Below, one piece after another: positions 1-5,324 of a DNA stretch of 5,559 nucleotides. The DNA comes from CAKPSH01 sp964634355 (GTDB lineage Bacteria > Bacillota > Clostridia > TANB77 > CAG-508): contig CAZWIF010000066.1 in assembly GCA_964634355.1 (NCBI GenBank), forward strand, positions 1 to 5,559, read 5' to 3'. The notes beneath the pieces were generated by a model. It saw only the letters and a program-made list of their open reading frames with translations. It made no database searches and was not told the origin of the DNA. Made by a program: the position numbers and the translations under genes. Each line of letters starts with the position of its first letter. Position 1 is the stretch's first letter.

Positions 1-1
1 A

Positions 2-1057
2 ATAATGCTAGTAGGATTACAAGGCTCTGGAAAAACAACAACAGCAGGAAAACTTGCTAATTTATTAAGAAAGCAAGGAAAGAAACCATTATTAGTAGCG
101 TGTGATGTGTATAGACCAGCTGCTATAAAACAATTACAAGTAGTTGGAGCGAGTTTAGATATACCGGTATTTGCTAATGAAGCCTCAAAAGATGTTGTTC
201 ATATAGCAAAACAGGCACAAACAGTTGCTATGTCAAAACTGAACGATGTAATTATCCTAGATACAGCAGGACGTTTACACATAGATGAAGCTCTTATGGA
301 GGAGCTGCAAAATTTAAAATCTAGTGTTAAACCACATGAAATACTACTAGTAGTCGATTCGATGACAGGTCAGGATGCTGTTAATGTTGCAACAAGTTTT
401 AATGACAATGTAGGGATTGATGGTATAGTGCTTACCAAATTAGATGGTGATACTAGAGGCGGTGCTGCACTGTCAGTGAAGAAAGTTACAGGGAGACCTA
501 TTAAGTTTGCAGCTACAGGAGAAAAGCTAAGTGATATAGAAGCATTTCATCCAGAAAGAATGGCATCAAGAATTTTAGGTATGGGCGATGTTTTGTCAAT
601 AATAGAGAAGGCAGAAGAAGCATATGATGAGGAGGAGGCACTCAAGCTTGAGAAAAAATTAAGAAAGCAAGAATTTGATTTGAATGATTATCTTTCTCAA
701 TTAAGGCAAATAAAGAAGATGGGTTCTTTTTCATCAATATTAAAAATGTTGCCAGGAGCAAATAAACTTGGAGATGTAAAAGTGGATGATAAGGAGTTTG
801 TAAGGATTGAAGCTATAATATGTTCTATGACTGCAAAGGAAAGAAAAAATCCTAAAATTTTGAATGGTAGTAGAAGACTAAGAATTGCAAAAGGTTCAGG
901 AACTTCTGTTCAAGAAGTAAATAAATTTATGAAATCATTTGAGATGACACAGAAAATGATGAAGCAGATGCAAAGCAAAAAAGGTGGAGTCAATAAAATG
1001 CTAAAGGGAATGAATGAAAGTGATTTAAAAAATCTAGCGAAGAATTTCCCAAAATAA
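2..1057 (+). CDS. ffh: Signal recognition particle protein Ffh (SRP54), 5'-truncated by window edge
   Basis: GTPase subunit of the signal recognition particle. It binds 4.5S RNA and signal sequences of nascent membrane and secreted proteins, and docks with FtsY at the membrane. The reading frame is open to the window edge (an Ile codon precedes the first Met), so that Met is internal. About 100 residues (N domain and the start of the G domain) are missing compared with the usual ~450. Counting from that Met, the GTPase motifs are in order: P-loop GLQGSGKT at 4-11, DVYRPAA at 34-40, DTAGR at 86-90, TKLDGDTRGG at 144-153, and the closing ATGEKLSDIEAF stretch near 170-181. The methionine-rich M domain follows (about 225-350), with the RNA-binding stretch NGSRRLRIAKGSGTS at 287-301 and a Met-rich helix near 309-322. 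It heads the ribosome-biogenesis gene run, as in many Bacillota. Nothing looks degraded; identification is secure. Confidence 0.98.
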   Translation: MMLVGLQGSGKTTTAGKLANLLRKQGKKPLLVACDVYRPAAIKQLQVVGASLDIPVFANEASKDVVHIAKQAQTVAMSKLNDVIILDTAGRLHIDEALMEELQNLKSSVKPHEILLVVDSMTGQDAVNVATSFNDNVGIDGIVLTKLDGDTRGGAALSVKKVTGRPIKFAATGEKLSDIEAFHPERMASRILGMGDVLSIIEKAEEAYDEEEALKLEKKLRKQEFDLNDYLSQLRQIKKMGSFSSILKMLPGANKLGDVKVDDKEFVRIEAIICSMTAKERKNPKILNGSRRLRIAKGSGTSVQEVNKFMKSFEMTQKMMKQMQSKKGGVNKMLKGMNESDLKNLAKNFPK

Positions 1058-1098
1058 AATTGTTATTAAATTTAAAAATATAAATATCAAAGTACGAA

Positions 1099-1145
1099 AT
1101 TAAAAGTTAGGGCTAAATCCCTAATTTCTAATATCTAACTTCTAG
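1099..1145 (+). other. Intergenic hairpins with two mutually exclusive folds (ffh-rpsP gap)
   Basis: In the RNA, TTAGGG at 1107-1112 pairs with CCCTAA at 1119-1124 around a six-base loop. The stem extends outward to 1099/1132 through one G-U pair and one mismatch, giving about 13 paired positions. Alternatively, AAGTTAG at 1104-1110 pairs perfectly with CTAACTT at 1135-1141. The two stems share 1104-1110, so only one can form. No solid U-run follows either stem, so a classic terminator is unlikely. An attenuator, RNA-processing site or ribosomal-protein leader is possible. Neither fold covers the rpsP ribosome binding site at 1151-1156. No convincing promoter is visible in this gap. Confidence 0.5.
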
Positions 1146-1164
1146 AAAGCGAGGTGAATTTAAG

Positions 1165-1398
1165 ATGGTAAAAATAAGATTACAAAGAGAAGGAAAGAAA
1201 AAGGCTCCTTTCTATCATATTGTTGTTGCTGATTCTAAATCTCCAAGAGATGGTAGAATAATTGAACAAATTGGAACTTATGATCCAATGACAAATCCTG
1301 CAACAATAGCTTTAGATAAAGCTAAAGCTGAAGAGTGGATGAAGAAGGGGGCACAACCTACAGATACAGTAAGAGCTTTAATTAATAAAGCTGAATAA
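1165..1398 (+). CDS. rpsP: 30S ribosomal protein bS16
   Basis: Small-subunit ribosomal protein that binds 16S rRNA during early 30S assembly. The 77-residue length is normal or slightly short for the family (about 75-90). The hallmark N-terminus MVKIRLQREGKKKAPFYHIV, the motif ADSKSPRDGRIIEQIGTYDP (residues 22-41) and the C-terminal GAQPTDTVRALI are all present. The start is fixed by GAGGTG at 1151-1156, eight bases before the ATG. It lies 107 bases after ffh and 26 bases before khpA, the usual order in Bacillota. The central TNPATIALDKAKAEEW stretch resembles, from memory, bS16 of Bacteroidota more than that of many Clostridia, but this is too little to argue for transfer. Confidence 0.98.
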   Translation: MVKIRLQREGKKKAPFYHIVVADSKSPRDGRIIEQIGTYDPMTNPATIALDKAKAEEWMKKGAQPTDTVRALINKAE

Positions 1399-1424
1399 TC
1401 ATACCTTAGAAAGGTGGACTTAAA

Positions 1425-1655
1425 ATGAAAGAAATTTTAGAAGGCATACTAAATACTCTTGTAGATAACAAAGATGCAGTAGTTGTAAATCAAATTGAAA
1501 AAGATAAATTAACTGTGTTTGAAGTAAAAGTTGCATCCGAAGATATGGGAAGAGTTATTGGTAAAGATGGAAGAATAGCTAAAGCGATTAGAAATATTCT
1601 AAGAGCTATTGGGGCTAAAGAACATAAGAGAGTTACAGTTGAATTTATAGATTAG
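1425..1655 (+). CDS. khpA: KH-domain RNA-binding protein KhpA (YlqC family)
   Basis: Small single-KH-domain protein. In Bacillota its family binds many RNAs, often as a partner of KhpB (Jag/EloR), with roles in cell-shape and division control and possibly in RNA handling near the ribosome. The 76-residue length is typical. The KH signature is clear: VGRVIGKDGRIAKAIRNILRA-like helix-turn-helix with the GxxG loop GKDG at residues 47-50, preceded by the beta strand around 30-37 and followed by the VTVEFID strand at the C-terminus. AAGGTGG at 1411-1417 lies seven bases before the ATG. Its place between rpsP and rimM is the conserved position of this gene in Firmicutes, which supports the call as much as the domain does. 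No partner khpB is present in the window. Confidence 0.95.
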   Translation: MKEILEGILNTLVDNKDAVVVNQIEKDKLTVFEVKVASEDMGRVIGKDGRIAKAIRNILRAIGAKEHKRVTVEFID

Positions 1656-1672
1656 AAAGAGGAATTTAAATA

Positions 1673-2179
1673 ATGAATGACTTTTTAGAAATTGGTCAAA
1701 TAGTGAATTCATATGGAATAAAGGGATTTTTTAAAGTAGTTCCATTTACAGATGATATTACGAGATTTGATGACCTAGAAAGCATATATATTGAAAAAAA
1801 TAAGAAGTTAGAGAAAAAAGAGATTGAGGAGGTTAAATATCATAAACATTTAGTATTATTAAAGATTAAAGGAATTGATGATATTAATGATACCGAACGA
1901 TATAAGAATTGTATACTAAAAATTGATAGAGCAAATGCGGTTAAACTTCCAGAGGATACTTATTTTATAACTGATTTAATTGGAATAGAAGTATATACTG
2001 AAGAAGATGAGTTCTTAGGTAATATAGCTGATGTATTTCCAACAGGAAGTAATGATGTATATGTTGTTAAAAACGAATTGGGTAAACAAATTCTTTTACC
2101 TGCAATAGGTGAAGTAATAAAAGAAGTAAATATTGAAACTAAAAAAATGAAAGTTAAGCTAATTCCAGGTTTAATATAG
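1673..2179 (+). CDS. rimM: Ribosome maturation factor RimM
   Basis: Assembly factor for the 30S subunit that helps form the 16S rRNA 3' (head) domain and binds uS19. The 168-residue length is normal. The N-terminal RimM barrel opens with FLEIGQIVNSYGIKGFFKVV (residues 4-23) followed by the FTDDITRF stretch. The C-terminal PRC-barrel begins near YFITDLIGIEVYTE (97-110), runs through GNIADVFPTGSNDVYVV (116-132) with the conserved GSNDVY, and contains the typical ILLPAIGEVIKEVN (140-153). The end, KKMKVKLIPGLI, matches the usual family tail. AAAGAGG at 1656-1662 directly follows the khpA stop and lies ten bases before the ATG. The stop codon overlaps the trmD ribosome binding site, implying translational coupling with trmD. 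Confidence 0.97.
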   Translation: MNDFLEIGQIVNSYGIKGFFKVVPFTDDITRFDDLESIYIEKNKKLEKKEIEEVKYHKHLVLLKIKGIDDINDTERYKNCILKIDRANAVKLPEDTYFITDLIGIEVYTEEDEFLGNIADVFPTGSNDVYVVKNELGKQILLPAIGEVIKEVNIETKKMKVKLIPGLI

Positions 2180-2189
2180 GTGATAAAAA

Positions 2190-2861
2190 ATGAAGTTTAG
2201 TGTATTAACTCTTTTTCCAGAAATGTTTTCTGTATTAGATGAAAGCATAATAGGGAGAGCTAAAGAAAGAAAAATGATAGATATTGATTTAATAAATATT
2301 AGAGATTTTTCTAAGGATAGACACAAAAAAGTGGATGATACTCCATATGGTGGAGGAGCAGGAATGATTATGAGACCTGATGTTGTATATGATTCTTATA
2401 AATCAATAAATGATGAAAATGCAAAAGTTATATATTTATCTCCACAAGGAAAAGTGTTAAATCAAGAGAAGATACAAGAACTTTCAAAAGAGAGTCATTT
2501 GATATTAATATGTGGACATTATGAAGGAATTGATCAAAGAGTTATAGATGAGATTGTTGACGAAGAAATTTCAATAGGAGATTATGTTTTGACTGGTGGA
2601 GAATTACCTGCAATGGTTTTAATAGATTCAGTATCTAGGTATGTTGAGGGGGTATTAAGTGAAGATTCTACAAAAGAAGAGTCTTTCTCGAATGGATTAC
2701 TTGAATATCCACAGTATACACGACCAGAAAATTTTATGGGTAGAGTTGTTCCAGAAGTTTTAAAAAGCGGACACCATGAGAACATAGATAAATGGAGAAA
2801 AGAAAAATCATTAGAAATAACGAAGGTCAAGAGACCAGAGTTAATTGATAATGAGAAGTGA
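2190..2861 (+). CDS. trmD: tRNA (guanine-N1-)-methyltransferase TrmD
   Basis: SPOUT-family enzyme that transfers a methyl group from S-adenosylmethionine to N1 of G37 in tRNAs with G36G37, preventing +1 frameshifts; usually essential. Visible motifs are LTLFPEMF (6-13), RDFSKDRHKKVDDTPYGGGAGMIM (38-61), the trefoil-knot elements YLSPQGK (82-88) and CGHYEGIDQRV (108-118), and SIGDYVLTGGELPAMVLIDSVSR (128-150). The C-terminal domain holds GLLEYPQYTRP (169-179) and a conserved SGHHENIDKWR run (193-203). Arg150 matches the catalytic Arg154 of the E. coli enzyme. The position of E. coli Asp169, the proposed general base, is Glu164 here. The 223-residue length is slightly short, the shortening being at the C-terminus. 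TAGGTG at 2177-2182 overlaps the rimM stop, seven bases before the ATG. Confidence 0.98.
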   Translation: MKFSVLTLFPEMFSVLDESIIGRAKERKMIDIDLINIRDFSKDRHKKVDDTPYGGGAGMIMRPDVVYDSYKSINDENAKVIYLSPQGKVLNQEKIQELSKESHLILICGHYEGIDQRVIDEIVDEEISIGDYVLTGGELPAMVLIDSVSRYVEGVLSEDSTKEESFSNGLLEYPQYTRPENFMGRVVPEVLKSGHHENIDKWRKEKSLEITKVKRPELIDNEK

Positions 2862-2862
2862 G

Positions 2863-2890
2863 AGAATTTAGGTCACTAAGAGTAAATTTT
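2863..2890 (+). other. Hairpin in the trmD-rplS gap (possible L19 leader position)
   Basis: AGAATTTA at 2863-2870 pairs with TAAATTTT at 2883-2890 (eight pairs, one G-U) around the 12-base loop GGTCACTAAGAG. An inner TTAG/CTAA pairing (2868-2871 with 2876-2879) is an alternative. It sits 10 bases before the rplS Shine-Dalgarno, the place where L19 leader RNAs are described in low-GC Gram-positives. I cannot confirm a match to that consensus by eye. A chance A/T stem is possible. Confidence 0.3.
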
Positions 2891-2918
2891 AATTAAATGA
2901 AAGGAGGATATTCAAATC

Positions 2919-3422
2919 ATGGATATCATAAAAGCAATTGAGCATGAACAATTAAAAAATACAGTACCGGTTTTAGATGTTGGTAATACTGTAAGAGTTC
3001 ATGTTAGAATAAAAGAAGGAAATAAGGAGAGAATTCAAGTTTTTGAAGGAATAATAATTAAAAAACAAGGTGGAGGATTAAATGAGACATTCACTGTAAG
3101 AAAAATATCTTACGGAGTTGGCGTTGAAAAAACATTTTTATTACATTCACCAATGGTAGAAAAAGTAGAGGTTGTAAGAGTTGGTAAAGCTAGACGTGCA
3201 AAATTGAACTATTTGAGAGATAAGGTTGGAAAAAATGCTAAGACTAAAGAAAAAGTTGGAGCAAGAATTGAAAACAAAGTTGTAGTTTTAAAGGAAGCAG
3301 TTGAAGAAGTTAATGAAGAGCCAAGTGAAGTAAGCAAAACAGTAGAAGAGGTTAATGAGCCAGTTGAAGAAAAGAAAGATACTAAAAAAACAGAGAAAGA
3401 AACAACAAAGACTGAAGAATAG
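2919..3422 (+). CDS. rplS: 50S ribosomal protein bL19 with long charged C-terminal tail
   Basis: Large-subunit protein at the 30S-50S interface. The core is standard: GNTVRVHVRIKEGNKERIQVF-type strand (22-42), FEGIIIKKQGGGLNETFTVRKIS (42-64), YGVGVEKTFLLHSPMVEKVEVVR (65-87) and the end motif RRAKLNYLRDKVGKNAKTKEK (92-112). Typical bL19 ends near residue 115. Here about 50 further residues follow: a short hydrophobic VVVL stretch at 121-124, then a Glu/Lys/Thr-rich low-complexity tail (16 acidic and 8 Lys residues in 121-167) in which VEEVNE occurs at both 128-133 and 142-147. The frame is uninterrupted to the TAG, so the tail looks genuine and not a frameshift. AAGGAGG at 2901-2907, the strongest ribosome binding site of the operon, lies 11 bases before the ATG. 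It is the last gene of the operon. Confidence 0.97.
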   Translation: MDIIKAIEHEQLKNTVPVLDVGNTVRVHVRIKEGNKERIQVFEGIIIKKQGGGLNETFTVRKISYGVGVEKTFLLHSPMVEKVEVVRVGKARRAKLNYLRDKVGKNAKTKEKVGARIENKVVVLKEAVEEVNEEPSEVSKTVEEVNEPVEEKKDTKKTEKETTKTEE

Positions 3423-3436
3423 AATTCAGTTGTAGG

Positions 3437-3499
3437 GGCACGGGAACGAGTGAAATATGTATGAAAATTTCATTTGTATTTAGTGCCTTTTATATTTTT
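3437..3499 (+). terminator. Rho-independent terminator after rplS
   Basis: GGCAC at 3437-3441 pairs with GTGCC at 3483-3487, followed at once by the U-rich tract TTTTATATTTTT at 3488-3499. Inside, AAATATG(T)ATGA at 3453-3464 pairs with TCAT(T)TGTATTT at 3470-3481, with two G-U pairs and one T-T mismatch, around a five-base loop. The 11 bases GGGAACGAGTG at 3442-3452 are left unpaired on the 5' side only, which is unusual. The element ends the ribosome-biogenesis operon before the sortase promoter. Confidence 0.78.
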
Positions 3500-3536
3500 C
3501 ATTGTGAATAAAATCATAGTAAATTACGTTGAAATA

Positions 3537-3565
3537 TTGAAATTTACAAAAAAACATAGTATAAT
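3537..3565 (+). promoter_or_regulatory. Sigma-A promoter for the sortase unit
   Basis: The -35 box TTGAAA (3537-3542, five of six consensus bases) and the perfect -10 box TATAAT (3560-3565) are separated by 17 bases. The expected start site is near 3571-3573, directly at the GAGGAG ribosome binding site (3572-3577), so the 5' untranslated leader would be only about 14 bases. TTGAAAT also occurs immediately upstream (3529-3535), giving a short direct repeat. Its position just after the rplS terminator supports an independent transcription unit. Confidence 0.85.
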
Positions 3566-3585
3566 TAATACGAGGAGAATGTAAA

Positions 3586-4392
3586 ATGAATCAGATTTTA
3601 GTTACAGATAAAGTAATTGTTACTAAGGAAATGCGTAAAAAGAAGAAATTCTATAAAAGAAATTTCTTTTTATCAATTTTTTTAATTATTATTTTATGTT
3701 CGTATTATGTATATGCAGAATATGATAGAAATAGACATGAACAACAATCTCAAAGCATTTTGCAAAATTTAAATATTTCGAATGATGATACAACAACTAT
3801 GGAAAGTGAAATATTTGTAGCGACTAATTCTATAATAATAGAAGATGACATATTAAAAGTCTTTTTGGGAAACGATTCTGAAGACGAAGAAGAAGTAAAG
3901 CTAGGTAATATATTAAAAGATGTTCAACAAGCAGTGGAGGAAGATGAAGCTTTAACAGAGGAAGGAATTTCTGATGAATATGTGGCTGAGGATGGTACTA
4001 CTTATATGGCTGAAGCAATATTGAAAATACCAAGTTTAAATATTGAATACCCAGTATTATCCGAAACATCGGAGGAACTACTAAAGATTTCTATAAATAA
4101 ACTTTGGGGTCCAAACCCAAATGAAGTAGGAAATTATGTTGTAGTAGGACACAATTATAAGAGTGGAAAGATGTTTGGAAAATTAAAAAATATAAATTAC
4201 GGTGATACAATAGAACTTACAGATTTATCAGGAAGAACGATAACATATGTGGTTTCAGAAATTTATGTTATAGATCCAACAGATGTAAGTTGTACAAGCC
4301 AATTGACAAATGGAAAAAAACAGATAACATTAATAACATGTTCAAATTCAGGAAGCAAGAGATTGGTTGTGCAAGGATATGAACAAGAATAA
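3586..4392 (+). CDS. Membrane-anchored sortase (class D-like)
   Basis: Cysteine transpeptidase of the sortase family, which cleaves a sorting signal in a secreted protein and joins it to the cell wall or to a pilin subunit. The 268 residues comprise a basic N-terminus (RKKKKFYKR, 17-25), a membrane segment at about 27-44 (signal anchor, catalytic domain outside), an extracellular stalk with a very acidic stretch (about 97-136), then the catalytic barrel from about 143. The triad is intact: His189 in VVVGHNY, Cys252 in TLITCSNSGSKRL and Arg259. LWGPNPNEVGNYVVVGHN and the TDLSGRTITYVV strand are typical of clostridial sortases of the D-like type; class is judged by eye only. The start is set by GAGGAG at 3572-3577, eight bases upstream; Met16 is a less likely start. 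It has its own promoter and no sortase substrate (LPXTG-like) is visible nearby. Confidence 0.93.
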   Translation: MNQILVTDKVIVTKEMRKKKKFYKRNFFLSIFLIIILCSYYVYAEYDRNRHEQQSQSILQNLNISNDDTTTMESEIFVATNSIIIEDDILKVFLGNDSEDEEEVKLGNILKDVQQAVEEDEALTEEGISDEYVAEDGTTYMAEAILKIPSLNIEYPVLSETSEELLKISINKLWGPNPNEVGNYVVVGHNYKSGKMFGKLKNINYGDTIELTDLSGRTITYVVSEIYVIDPTDVSCTSQLTNGKKQITLITCSNSGSKRLVVQGYEQE

Positions 4393-4414
4393 AAAAGAGA
4401 AGAGAGGGAATAAT

Positions 4415-4633
4415 ATGGTAAAAGAAGATGTAAAAAAGGCTAACCCTAAAGAGGAGGAACCAATGAAAATTTACGATAAATACATGTATAAAAGTCAGGA
4501 AAAAATGAAAAGCATAGTACTTATAATATCTGTATTTATAATAGGATTTATAGCAGGATACGTATGCCAATATAGTACGGTTAATAAATTAAATAAGCAA
4601 ATAAATACACTACAAGAAGAAATTGAAGAATAA
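4415..4633 (+). CDS. Small single-pass membrane protein of unknown function
   Basis: Not recognised as any named family. The 72 residues contain a charged, Lys/Glu-rich N-terminus (1-32), one hydrophobic segment at about 34-50 (SIVLIISVFIIGFIAGYV) containing a GxxxG (44-48), and a tail in which V56, L59, I63, L66 and I70 follow 3-4-3-4 spacing, a short coiled coil suggesting self- or partner association. Flanking Lys residues suggest N-in, C-out orientation. This start has AGAGGG at 4403-4408, six bases upstream. Longer in-frame starts at 4367 would overlap the sortase and lack a clear site. A second in-frame ATG at 4463, five bases after GAGGAGG (4451-4457), would give a 56-residue form. It follows the sortase stop by 22 bases, so the two are probably co-transcribed. 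A role with the sortase is inference only. Confidence 0.7.
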   Translation: MVKEDVKKANPKEEEPMKIYDKYMYKSQEKMKSIVLIISVFIIGFIAGYVCQYSTVNKLNKQINTLQEEIEE

Positions 4634-4651
4634 AAATATAGGAGATATTTA

Positions 4652-4717
4652 TTGGAAGACCTTATCGATAGATTAAGAAGTAATGGGTCTTCCTTTAATT
4701 GCTTTGAAAAGGAGTAA
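4652..4717 (+). CDS. Possible 21-codon leader ORF (TTG start)
   Basis: A short frame starts with TTG at 4652, seven bases after AGGAG (4640-4644), and ends at TAA 4715-4717, nine bases before the flavin reductase ATG. The peptide begins MEDLIDRLRSNG and ends with CFEKE. It spans both arms of the inverted repeat at 4654-4693, so its translation would disrupt that stem, and its last codons overlap the AAAAGGAG ribosome binding site of the next gene. This is the layout of a leader peptide, but a 21-codon frame with a TTG start can easily occur by chance. Confidence 0.2.
   Translation: MEDLIDRLRSNGSSFNCFEKE
4654..4693 (+). terminator. Inverted repeat before the flavin reductase gene: weak terminator or attenuator
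   Basis: GGAAGACC at 4654-4661 and GGTCTTCC at 4686-4693 form a perfect eight-base stem with a 24-base loop; TTA/TAA (4662-4664 with 4681-4683) can extend it past a two-base bulge. TTTAATTGCTTT follows, a poor U-tract, so termination would be partial. It separates the sortase pair from the flavin reductase gene. Since no promoter is evident after it, read-through may be needed for the downstream gene. Confidence 0.45.
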
Positions 4718-4725
4718 GGTTAAGC

Positions 4726-5289
4726 ATGTCAAAAACACTATGGAAACCAGGAACGTTTGAATATCCAATACCAGCAGTAATGGTATCATGTGGTAATATG
4801 GTAAAGTCAAATATAATTACAGTAGCATGGACGGGAATATTATGTACAAATCCAGCTAAAGTATACATATCTGTAAGACCTGAAAGATATTCATATAATA
4901 TAATAAAGGAAACAGGAGAGTTTGTAATTAATTTAACTACTAAAGAATTGGCTTATGCAACAGATTGGTGCGGTGTAAAGTCTGGGAAGAATGTGGATAA
5001 ATTTAAAGAAATGAAACTAACAAAACAAAAAGCAAATTTTGTTGAATGTCCGATGATAGGGGAAAGTCCAGTATCAGTGGAATGTAAAGTAACAGAAATA
5101 AGAGAACTAGGTAGTCATCATATGTTTATAGCAGATGTATTAGGAATAAATGCTGATGATAAATACATAGATGAAAATGGAGCTTTTGATATATCTAAAT
5201 GTGATTTAATTGCATATGCTAATGGAGGATATTATCCTTTAGGAGAAAAGATAGGTAGGTTTGGATTCTCTGTAAAGAAAAAGAAATGA
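4726..5289 (+). CDS. Flavin reductase-like, FMN-binding split-barrel protein (flavoredoxin type)
   Basis: Member of the flavin reductase-like / DIM6-NTAB family, soluble proteins that bind FMN and act as NAD(P)H:flavin reductases or flavoredoxin-like electron carriers. The exact partner cannot be told. The 187-residue length is usual. Key features are the N-terminal PIPAVMVSCG strand (14-23), SNIITVAWTGILCTNPAKVYISVRP (28-52), which is the family's FMN-contacting region, then RYSYNIIKETGEFVINL (54-70) and the mid-chain CPMIGESPVSVECKV (108-122) leading to HHMFIADVLGI (131-141). The basic tail VKKKK ends the protein. AAAAGGAG at 4707-4714 is 11 bases from the ATG, and AAGG at 4716-4719 is six bases away. 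No promoter is evident directly upstream. No clear terminator follows; a weak AAATTT/AAATTT stem at 5315-5334 lacks a U-tract. Confidence 0.9.
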   Translation: MSKTLWKPGTFEYPIPAVMVSCGNMVKSNIITVAWTGILCTNPAKVYISVRPERYSYNIIKETGEFVINLTTKELAYATDWCGVKSGKNVDKFKEMKLTKQKANFVECPMIGESPVSVECKVTEIRELGSHHMFIADVLGINADDKYIDENGAFDISKCDLIAYANGGYYPLGEKIGRFGFSVKKKK

Positions 5290-5324
5290 ATTATCAAAAA
5301 ATTAAAATATGAAAAAATTTCCGG

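Noticed and set aside
1060..1090. Possible promoter (TTGTTA with TATAAA or TAAATA) after ffh
   Set aside because: Spacers of 13-15 bases and poor boxes; the sequence is simply A/T-rich. rpsP is more likely read from upstream.
1165..1398. Horizontal transfer of rpsP because its middle looks Bacteroidota-like
   Set aside because: The gene sits in a conserved operon position with base composition like its neighbours; a short resemblance recalled from memory is not enough.
2582..2830. Minus-strand ORF of 82 residues inside trmD
   Set aside because: It lies entirely within the conserved, well-supported trmD frame, and its translation shows no recognisable domain. It is a shadow frame.
3502..3530. 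Second promoter candidate upstream of the sortase (TTGTGA with TACGTT)
   Set aside because: The -10 match is poor, and a near-consensus promoter lies just downstream at 3537-3565.
4367..4414. Longer start for the small membrane protein overlapping the sortase 3' end
   Set aside because: The ATG at 4367 has no Shine-Dalgarno, and the added residues are encoded over the sortase stop region. ATG 4415 has a well-spaced AGAGGG.
4268..4570. Minus-strand ORF of 100 residues over the end of the sortase gene and the small membrane protein gene
   Set aside because: It is antisense to the conserved catalytic Cys/Arg region of the sortase. Its Tyr/Phe-rich hydrophobic composition is what the reverse of A-rich coding DNA gives, and no ribosome binding site was evident.
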